DNA from: a bacterium
GTDB taxonomy: Bacteria > UBP7 > UBA6624
DNA: 29,419 nucleotides
Direction of reading: 5' to 3'
NCBI GenBank assembly: GCA_014384545.1
Contig: JACNFQ010000056.1
Span: 1-29,419, forward strand
Below, piece by piece: positions 23,390-29,419 of the stretch; the stretch's first letter is position 1; each line of letters opens with the position of its first letter. A program made the position numbers and the translations under genes. The notes beneath the pieces are model-generated. The model made no database searches. It was not told where the DNA came from and saw nothing but the letters and a program-made list of their open reading frames with translations.

Positions 23390-24511
23390 CTATCCTAAAA
23401 CCGAGGTCAGTCTGCGCGCAAAAGCGTCCACAACCCAAGAACCCACAGCGGGAAAGTCATCAGCGATTTCGGCAAAGAATCCCTCTGCCAATAACCGGGA
23501 TGCCTCTTCTTTTCCAATACCTCTGCTTGCTAGATAAAAAAGCGCCTTGGTCTCCAAGCGATGGACGGTAGCACCATGGGAGCATTTCACATCATTCGCT
23601 TCAATCTCTAGCCCGGGAATCGTCCCGATTTGAGCGTGAGGAGAAAAAGCTAAGTTTCGGTTCGTTTGGTAGGCATTGCTACGCTGGGCTTGGGGACGAA
23701 TATTTATCATCCCTTGAAATTGGGTCTTGCCGCCCTCTCCTGCCCCCGCTTTGACGAGGAGATTACTAAGGGTATCTCCGACCACATGGTCTTGCCCAGT
23801 CTGAACCTCCATCTCCTGCCCTGCAGCAGGAAGAAGGATGCCATTGAGGATTGATTCGCCACCAGTACCCTCCATCCCTAATCGCCATTCGGTGCGCGTC
23901 TTTCCACCGCCCAACAAAGCAAATCCAGTCTGCAACCTACTCTCCTTTGCCACATGTGAGTCTAGGGCAATGCGTCCATCAATTCCTCTCCCTAACGCCT
24001 GAACGAAGGTATACCCAGCTCGTGCTCCCTCTGCCGACCGGAGGGTGATGATCCCGGAGAAAAAACCGTGACTATCTTCTGGACCTTCTAAGAGATGAAC
24101 GAGTTGCCCAGAACCGTTTACCCCTACATCAAATCCGAGTTGGGTAGAGAGAGTCCCCCCTTGAGGAGAGACACTCTCTCTAACGATGAGAGGTTTCTCC
24201 AAGACCACATCGGGAGCAACGGATATTACGCTGTTCTTTCCACGGGCGATTGACCACTCAGCCCACCCCTCGCCGCCAGGCAACGAAGAGATACTTATCT
24301 TCCCATTCCCTTTTTCCAGAGAAGTTATCGATACACCATCAGGTAGGTTTTCGGAGATGATTTCTCCGTTATCAATCGTTACATTCTCTTCAACATCTGG
24401 GGCGATCGTGGGCGAACACCCCACTGAGGATGCCATTTCGCCTTCTGGGGGTTTTAGGAAGGGTGAGCGCCTCCATATCTCTTCTTTTCTGGTGGGCCAA
24501 ATATAGGTCAT
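23390..24511 (-). CDS. sufD: Fe-S cluster assembly protein SufD
   Basis: 373 residues, partner of SufB in the SufBC2D scaffold. A variable N-terminal region precedes the beta-helix core (from about 90). The C-terminus has the family pattern EANDVKCSHGATVHRLETKALFYL (written across a longer stretch in the protein), then ASRGIGKEEASRLLAEGF. The His in the KCSHGAT segment corresponds to the one used with SufB Cys in cluster building. Shorter than E. coli SufD (about 420). ATG overlaps the sufB stop by 4 bases. Confidence 0.92.
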   Translation of the reverse strand: MTYIWPTRKEEIWRRSPFLKPPEGEMASSVGCSPTIAPDVEENVTIDNGEIISENLPDGVSITSLEKGNGKISISSLPGGEGWAEWSIARGKNSVISVAPDVVLEKPLIVRESVSPQGGTLSTQLGFDVGVNGSGQLVHLLEGPEDSHGFFSGIITLRSAEGARAGYTFVQALGRGIDGRIALDSHVAKESRLQTGFALLGGGKTRTEWRLGMEGTGGESILNGILLPAAGQEMEVQTGQDHVVGDTLSNLLVKAGAGEGGKTQFQGMINIRPQAQRSNAYQTNRNLAFSPHAQIGTIPGLEIEANDVKCSHGATVHRLETKALFYLASRGIGKEEASRLLAEGFFAEIADDFPAVGSWVVDAFARRLTSVLG

Positions 24512-25938
24512 CCCACCGAACCCTCCAGCTCCAGCTCTACCAACCTTTGGAACTCAACCGAATACTCCAACGGAAGCCTCTTTACGAGAGGTTCTAGGAA
24601 CCCATTGACGATCATCTTCATCGCCTCAATCTCAGAGATGCCTCGGCTTTGGAGATAGAAAATCTGGTCTTCACTCACTTTAGAGACACTCGCCTCGTGG
24701 GCGATACTTGCAGAATCCGTTGCACTATCCATCACGGGATATGTATCGGTTCGGCTGCTTTCGTCTAGGAGCAAGGCGTCGCACTCTACTCGGGCACTTG
24801 CCCCCACAGCGTTCTTCGCCATCTTTATCATTCCTCGATAGGAAGAGCGTCCCGTCCCTTTGGAGATGCTCTTGCTCGTTACAATACTGGTCGTTCTTGG
24901 TGCCAAATGAATCATCTTGGCTCCGCTATCTTGGGTCTGCTCATCATTGGCAAACGCGATGCTTTGGACCTCCCCTCTCGCCCCCTCGCCCATCAGCATC
25001 ACCCCGGGATACTTGATGGTGATTCGGCTACCCACATTGATATCCAGCCATGTTACGGTGGCATCCTTCATCGCCTTGGCCCGCTTCGTCACGAGGTTAT
25101 AGATGTTCTTATACCAATTCTGAATGGTCTGGTAGTCGATACGTGCACCCTCTAAAGCGATCAGTTCCACCACCGCTGCGTGTAGAGAGGATGCCGCCCA
25201 TTTTGGGGCCGAGCAACCTTCGTTGTAGACGACTTTAGCGCCCTTGTCGGCGATGATAAGCGTTCGTTCAAACTGCCCGAAAGATTTTTCATTGATGCGG
25301 AAATACGTTTGGAGAGGCGTCTCTACCGAAACACCAGGAGGAATGTAGATAAATGACCCCCCGCTCCAAACCGCTGTATTCAAAGCACTGAATTTGTTAT
25401 CTGTTGCAGGGATAACGCTGCCCCAATATTCCCTCAACAATTCAGGGCACTCCTTAACGGCAGCATCCATTGTCAAGAAGATAACGCCTTGCTCTTCTAG
25501 GTCCTCTCTCAGTTTGTGATAAACCGCTTCGGATTCATATTGCGCTGTTGCCCCGGCAAGGAACTTCTGCTCTGCCTGAGGGATACCCAACTTGTCGAAA
25601 GTCGCTAGGATCTCTTCGGGCATATCTTCCCAATCATCTGATTCCCCTTCGGTACTTCGGATAAAGTAGGTGTAATCCTCAAAGTTGATTTCAGAAAGGT
25701 CTGGTCCCCAAGTGGGCATCGGCATCTTGACGAATGCTTCGTACGCTTTTAGGCGGATTTCCAACATCCAATCTGGTTCTTCTTTCAATGCGGAGATCTG
25801 GCGAACAACGTCTTCGGAGAGACCAATCCCCGTGGTGGCTAGGGGCTTGACATGGTCAAAATGACCAAATTCGTAGTCGTCAAACTCCGAGAAATCCTTA
25901 CTAAGGGCACCGGTCTCGTTGTCGGGAGGCATACTCAT
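24508..25938 (-). CDS. sufB: Fe-S cluster assembly protein SufB
   Basis: 476 residues, normal for SufB. Scaffold on which the nascent cluster forms, bound to SufC and SufD. Recognised by PEWMLEIRLKA-like PDWMLEIRLKAYEAF, YIPPGVSVETPLQTYFRIN, EGCSAPKWAASSLHAAVVE, WLDINVGSRITIKYP and the end YLQSRGISEIEAMKMIVNGF. The ATG at 25938 overlaps the sufC stop by 4 bases; an in-frame ATG two codons downstream (25932) would be an equal start. No intein or truncation. Confidence 0.97.
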   Translation of the reverse strand: MSMPPDNETGALSKDFSEFDDYEFGHFDHVKPLATTGIGLSEDVVRQISALKEEPDWMLEIRLKAYEAFVKMPMPTWGPDLSEINFEDYTYFIRSTEGESDDWEDMPEEILATFDKLGIPQAEQKFLAGATAQYESEAVYHKLREDLEEQGVIFLTMDAAVKECPELLREYWGSVIPATDNKFSALNTAVWSGGSFIYIPPGVSVETPLQTYFRINEKSFGQFERTLIIADKGAKVVYNEGCSAPKWAASSLHAAVVELIALEGARIDYQTIQNWYKNIYNLVTKRAKAMKDATVTWLDINVGSRITIKYPGVMLMGEGARGEVQSIAFANDEQTQDSGAKMIHLAPRTTSIVTSKSISKGTGRSSYRGMIKMAKNAVGASARVECDALLLDESSRTDTYPVMDSATDSASIAHEASVSKVSEDQIFYLQSRGISEIEAMKMIVNGFLEPLVKRLPLEYSVEFQRLVELELEGSVG

Positions 25939-26702
25939 GCCAAAACTCCCAAAGAGGGTCCGGTATATTCGCCATACCCCTTCTCTTCCAGTTCCAAGGC
26001 AAGTTCGGGTCCTCCAGTACGCACAATCTTCCCCTTATGGAGGACAGAAACGGTATCGGGTTTGATGAAGTTGAGGATGCGCTGGTAGTGGGTAATGATA
26101 AGGATACTCATCCCTTCGTCCCGCAGACGATTGACGCCCTTAGCAACGATACCGATGGCATCGATATCCAATCCGCTATCCGTTTCATCAAGGATGGCGA
26201 GTTTCGGTTTGAGGAGGAGCATCTGTAGGATTTCTGCGCGCTTCTTCTCTCCCCCAGAAAAGCCGTCGTTGACATACCGTTCGGCGAAGGTGGGGTCCAT
26301 ATCTAGGAATCTAAGTTCCTTTAGGAGGCGGCGATGGAACGAGAAGACATCCCCTGCTTCCTCTTCTCCCCGCACGGCACGAACAGCGCTATGGAGGAAG
26401 GGCTCCATCTTGAGACCGGGAACCGCTAGAGGGTATTGGAAAGCGAGAAAAAGCCCTGCTTGAGCGCGCTCGTCGGCATCCATTTCCAAGAGGTCCTCGC
26501 CATTTAGATGAGCACTGCCCCTAGTAGCCTCGTAAGAAGGATGACCTGCCAAGGTGTATGCAAGGGTAGATTTTCCTGATCCATTTGGTCCCATTACGGC
26601 ATGTACCGAACCCTTCTTCACAGTGATATCTAGTCCACTTAGCACATCGCACCCTTCCACCGAAACGCGCAATCCATCAACGGTTAAAACTGACTGATCC
26701 AT
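25935..26702 (-). CDS. sufC: Fe-S cluster assembly ATPase SufC
   Basis: 255-residue ABC-type ATPase that energises the SufBCD scaffold. Walker A GPNGSGKST (38-46), Q-loop FLAFQYP, signature FSGGEKKRAEI (148-158) and Walker B LAILDETDSGLDIDA (168-182), all in their SufC-specific form. First gene of sufCBDSU. A strong AAGGAGG precedes the ATG at 26702. A FUR-family palindrome and a -10 box lie immediately upstream. Confidence 0.97.
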   Translation of the reverse strand: MDQSVLTVDGLRVSVEGCDVLSGLDITVKKGSVHAVMGPNGSGKSTLAYTLAGHPSYEATRGSAHLNGEDLLEMDADERAQAGLFLAFQYPLAVPGLKMEPFLHSAVRAVRGEEEAGDVFSFHRRLLKELRFLDMDPTFAERYVNDGFSGGEKKRAEILQMLLLKPKLAILDETDSGLDIDAIGIVAKGVNRLRDEGMSILIITHYQRILNFIKPDTVSVLHKGKIVRTGGPELALELEEKGYGEYTGPSLGVLA

Positions 26703-26715
26703 AACTTCCTCCTTT

Positions 26716-26730
26716 TGAGAATGATTCTCA
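26716..26730 (-). promoter_or_regulatory. FUR-family operator-like palindrome before the suf operon
   Basis: Perfect 7-1-7 inverted repeat: TGAGAAT, one base, ATTCTCA. It differs at one symmetrical position from the Fur form (TGATAAT) and at one from the Zur form (TGAAAAT). It sits just downstream of the -10 box and 13 bases before the sufC ATG, where a bound repressor would block transcription. Confidence 0.65.
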
Positions 26731-26737
26731 TTAGCCT

Positions 26738-26743
26738 ATTCTA
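26738..26743 (-). promoter_or_regulatory. -10 box of the suf operon
   Basis: TAGAAT on the minus strand, placing the start near 26731 at the edge of the palindrome. No good -35 is visible. Confidence 0.45.
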
Positions 26744-26799
26744 CTCTCCATTTGCCATCTTCCTTAGTAAGAAGATCTCTCTTGCCACTTCCTTGAGTT

Positions 26800-26805
26800 T
26801 ATGAT
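26800..26805 (+). promoter_or_regulatory. -10 box of the SdpI-family gene, probable leaderless promoter
   Basis: TATGAT ends 6 bases before ATG 26812; the bases between (GGTGGG) could alternatively act as a very close ribosome site. Confidence 0.4.
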
Positions 26806-26811
26806 GGTGGG

Positions 26812-27540
26812 ATGGACGAAGAAGGGAATAAAGCTCCCAGCCAGCCAACCGCTCTGCACAAAGCGGTGGATTGGCTCTGCTGGGTTGCGCCCTTGGGGAT
26901 GGCGCTGTGGGGCCAACGAGCCTGGGACACCATACCTAAGCCAGAAGGATGGCGAGGCGTTGCGGTTCACTTTGGACCAGATGGAGAAGCCGACAGGTGG
27001 TCGACCCAACCCTTTGAATCCGTCTGGTTGATGCCCATCACCATCCTCTTCGTGGTTGCGCTCCTTACTTACCTCCCTGCCGTTTCTGCTCTCCCGGAGA
27101 ATGCCCGTGCTTCTCTTAGCGCCCTGAGGTGGCTAAAACTCCTCATGGTGGGCTGGTTGGGGTGGCTCCACGTGAGCATCCTCCAAAGCGGCACCTCTGG
27201 CTTGTCCGACTTGGGCGGACATCTCCTCCTTTGGCTAGGCGTTCTTTTTGGGGTGATGGGCTTTATCTTCCCGGGCATCAAGCGAAACGCTTTCGCTGGC
27301 ATCCGTGTGCCTTGGACGCTTATGCATGAGGAGGTGTGGGAAGAGACCCACCGTCGTGCGGGGGGGGCTTGGAAGGGGCTAGGAATCGTTCTTATCCTGA
27401 TGGACCTCCTTTGGGGAGGAAAAGAGGCTTTCGCGTGGGGTTTTGGTCTCATGATGGTCGTCGCCGTTCTCTGGACGGCACTCATCCTCCCCTTTTCGGT
27501 GTTCAAGCGTCTCCAACGCGAAGGCAAACTCTCCACCTAA
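26812..27540 (+). CDS. SdpI-family (DUF1648-containing) membrane protein
   Basis: 242 residues with about six hydrophobic segments. An N-terminal DUF1648-like part (AVHFGPDGEADRWS following a first helix) is followed by the SdpI signature: NAFAGIRVPWTLMHEEVWEETHRRAGG, here present in full across residues about 160-190, then two more helices and a short basic tail. SdpI of Bacillus gives immunity to the SdpC toxin and takes part in signalling, but most homologues have no known toxin partner, and none is seen here. It stands alone between the suf promoter and the convergent repeat protein. The conserved core suggests a working gene; the role is open. Confidence 0.8.
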   Translation: MDEEGNKAPSQPTALHKAVDWLCWVAPLGMALWGQRAWDTIPKPEGWRGVAVHFGPDGEADRWSTQPFESVWLMPITILFVVALLTYLPAVSALPENARASLSALRWLKLLMVGWLGWLHVSILQSGTSGLSDLGGHLLLWLGVLFGVMGFIFPGIKRNAFAGIRVPWTLMHEEVWEETHRRAGGAWKGLGIVLILMDLLWGGKEAFAWGFGLMMVVAVLWTALILPFSVFKRLQREGKLST

Positions 27541-27554
27541 CGAGTCCTCACTCG
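27541..27554 (+). terminator. Possible weak terminator hairpin between convergent genes
   Basis: CGAGT-CCTC-ACTCG, a 5-bp stem followed on the plus strand by CCTTTTG. Only 7 bases separate the two stop codons, and the stem includes the stop of the minus-strand gene. Confidence 0.3.
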
Positions 27555-29419
27555 CCTTTTGTGGGACGATACCCCCAAAAACGCCCCTTGAGGCTGTCTA
27601 TCCCCACAGCGTGGATACGGAGACGAGAGCGCTGGGCGGGATCCTTCACCGCCAACCACCGTGCACCATTCTTCCAGATAGTGCTGGGGCGGGTCTCTCC
27701 TGTTCCGACATCGAAAAGATCTAAATAGGGATCTTCCCCGCCAATATCCACAAAGATACCCACATTGTCGCTGTAGACATAATAGAGGTCGGGGTTGGCG
27801 TGTTCTTCCCGCTGGTCGGTTCCTCCTAAGCCACATCCGGATTGCGGGAACCGGTAGGTGTCGTCCCCCCCGATATCGGCAAAGATGCTGACACTGCGAA
27901 TATGGGCGCATCCTATGGAGATGAGTTCAGCACTGTACGCGTCATCCCCCCCCACATTCAGGAGGAGGGTTGCGACATAGTCCCACCCAAAGGAGAGCCC
28001 GGCACCCCCCCCAAACTGCGCTTCATCGGTATGGCTGCCCCACATAAGGTAGTTATCATTTCCACCGTAATCCACCATAGCGCCAATGGCATAGTGGGCG
28101 CCACTAGCCGTGGAAAAATAGACACTACTGTAGGTGTCGTTCCCCAAAGCGTCATAGATGAGACCTGTGCCATACCAATATCCGACGCCTTGAGCCCAGT
28201 TCCCTGCGAAGTAGCGGTCGTCCCCCTCTAAGTCTGCAAGGAACCCCAACCCCCCCGCCCAACTGTGGCCATCAGTTAGGTCGCCCCGTCTTCCGAACCC
28301 TGCACCCTGCCCGTTATTCCCCAAGATATGGTCACCGCTGTGGTAATCCCCTGCAAGCCCTGCCTTGGCAGACCACGGCTCCAAGCGGTAGTGGTCGTTC
28401 CCTGCTCCATCTACCAAGACCCCCACCCCAAAGGCATTCCCAGATGCTTGGCTGGTGGTGATGCCCGAATAGGTGTCGTTTCCCCGTCTGTCCACCACCA
28501 TACCGATTCCAAACCAAGCCGAACCTTGTGCCTGATGGTTGGCGCTGTAGGCGTCGTCCCCCGCTAAATCAAAGAGAATGCCCGCCCCCGCTTGTCCAAA
28601 CCCCTGACCCTGCTCGTCCATTTGGTAGTGGTCGTCCCCCCCTCCATCCCATAACACCCCCACCCCCCCTAACCCCGCACCAAAACCCGGGGAGGGGGTT
28701 GAGCGATCCGCATTGGAATGACCTTCATCACTTCCCCAAGTATCGTCCCCACCCAAATCGATTGCCAAGCTAATGGGCTGGGAGGGAGAGCCACTAGCCG
28801 CTTGGTCCCAATAACTGTCGCATCCCACCAAATCCATCTGGAGAAGCCCTGACGTGGCAATCCAAGTCTGCCCCTTTCCCTTCACCGTGGCGTTCTCTGG
28901 ATCACACATTCTCCCTATTACGACGAGACCTATGGGTGTCTCCCAAACTAAGTCCTCTCCCGACCACTCCCTTTCTGTGATTGGGATCGCAAGAAGTGCC
29001 CGCCCCGCCCTATCAGCAGCGTTGGCGGCGATCTGCGTCCCCGTCATAAAGCTATGGAGATCCCAGTCCTTCATCAGGTCGTCAAACTGCGGGTAGTAAA
29101 CCTGCCCATCCGATTGGGTCTCCTCCAAATCATGGACCGAGGCAACCGCCTCTCTGACCGAGTAGGGCACATTTCGAAAACTCCTCTCAACCCATTCGTG
29201 GGCGGCAGCCACGTCTAGGAGGAGGTTCCCTAGGATTTGCCTTGTAGCCCCATCCATCCCCTCCCATTGAGTGGGGTCAACCTCTGCGCCCAAACTCTCC
29301 AAAGCTGAGGAAAGCGGAGATTCAGAGGGGGCGATGTTTTCACAATAGGAACAATAGGACCAGTACGAACGAAACCCCGACACCAACCTATCTACGCCCA
29401 AGTGGTAAACGAGCATAGC
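27548..29419 (-). CDS. Large repeat protein with D-x-x-G-[DN]-D-x-Y repeats, 5' end probably beyond the window
   Basis: At least 622 residues. An ATG lies at 29416, but the frame is open to the edge and no signal peptide follows it, so the true start may be outside. Residues 1 to about 190 form a non-repeated, partly helical domain. Residues 195-564 carry about twelve copies of a D-x-x-G-[DN]-D-x-Y motif, mostly spaced 26-27 residues, with Gly-rich turns and a hydrophobic strand (such as GVGVLVD) before each motif. A short non-repeated tail follows. The pattern suggests a beta-solenoid with acidic turns that could bind calcium, reminiscent of but different from RTX GGxGxD repeats. An extracellular or envelope location is likely but not shown. 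No enzyme motif recognised. Convergent with the SdpI-family gene. Confidence 0.75.
   Translation of the reverse strand, partial: AMLVYHLGVDRLVSGFRSYWSYCSYCENIAPSESPLSSALESLGAEVDPTQWEGMDGATRQILGNLLLDVAAAHEWVERSFRNVPYSVREAVASVHDLEETQSDGQVYYPQFDDLMKDWDLHSFMTGTQIAANAADRAGRALLAIPITEREWSGEDLVWETPIGLVVIGRMCDPENATVKGKGQTWIATSGLLQMDLVGCDSYWDQAASGSPSQPISLAIDLGGDDTWGSDEGHSNADRSTPSPGFGAGLGGVGVLWDGGGDDHYQMDEQGQGFGQAGAGILFDLAGDDAYSANHQAQGSAWFGIGMVVDRRGNDTYSGITTSQASGNAFGVGVLVDGAGNDHYRLEPWSAKAGLAGDYHSGDHILGNNGQGAGFGRRGDLTDGHSWAGGLGFLADLEGDDRYFAGNWAQGVGYWYGTGLIYDALGNDTYSSVYFSTASGAHYAIGAMVDYGGNDNYLMWGSHTDEAQFGGGAGLSFGWDYVATLLLNVGGDDAYSAELISIGCAHIRSVSIFADIGGDDTYRFPQSGCGLGGTDQREEHANPDLYYVYSDNVGIFVDIGGEDPYLDLFDVGTGETRPSTIWKNGARWLAVKDPAQRSRLRIHAVGIDSLKGRFWGYRPTKGE
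27725..28834 (-). repeat. Tandem ~27-residue (about 80-bp) protein repeats
   Basis: Motif starts at residues 195, 220, 257, 283, 309, 336, 395, 422, 449, 487, 514 and 557 of the product. Typical units are DLAGDDAY, DRRGNDTY, DALGNDTY, DIGGDDTY. The first (DLVGCDSY) and last (DIGGEDPY) units are the most divergent, as expected for the caps of a solenoid. Confidence 0.85.

Overview
The window is a bacterial chromosomal segment of moderate GC. It is almost fully coding, with tightly packed operons in which many neighbouring genes overlap by 1 to 4 bases. Gene order points to an actinobacterium or a close relative. The run liv ABC transporter - polA - rpsA - coaE - uvrB, the run rplU - rpmA - obg - nadD - LCP - rsfS, a sufC-B-D-S-U operon with SufU, an S1 protein with four S1 domains and a proofreading-dead Pol I are all familiar from that phylum. 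Several genes also carry a TAnnnT-like -10 box only 6-9 bases before the start codon, the pattern of leaderless mRNAs. The phylum assignment is an inference; no database was searched.

Layout. Positions 1-3361 hold a divergent acyl-CoA (propionyl/methylmalonyl) carboxylase locus. The carboxyltransferase (partial) and methylmalonyl-CoA epimerase are on the minus strand. Biotin carboxylase and a separate biotinyl subunit are on the plus strand, and a mirrored pair of -10 boxes lies between the two sides. tRNA-Leu(CAA) follows, then a strongly structured non-coding stretch (3513-3763). Positions 3764-8779 encode a complete branched-chain amino acid type ABC transporter (lipoprotein, two permeases, two ATPases), whose LivM permease carries an EF-hand-like insertion. 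Positions 8779-15131 hold polA, a ribosomal S1-like protein, coaE and uvrB. A 462-base gap precedes rplU, rpmA, obg, nadD, an LCP cell-wall ligase and rsfS (15594-18766). The obg gene keeps its N-terminal Obg fold, but its GTPase domain is eroded beyond any expected GTP binding.

Positions 18774-21750 hold tRNA-Ala(GGC), an exported Gly-rich protein, a 59-residue zinc-ribbon protein, tRNA-Arg(TCT) and an MFS transporter. On the minus strand, 21740-26702 is the SUF Fe-S assembly operon behind a FUR-family operator-like palindrome. The right end holds a plus-strand SdpI-family membrane protein. It converges with a large minus-strand protein built from about a dozen repeats of about 27 residues carrying a D-x-x-G-[DN]-D-x-Y motif; that gene is open at the window edge.

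The observations most worth following are the pseudo-GTPase Obg in the canonical ribosome-assembly locus, the EF-hand pair inside an amino-acid permease, the D-x-x-G-D-D-x-Y repeat protein, the nested RNA-like fold upstream of the transporter operon and the apparent leaderless promoters.
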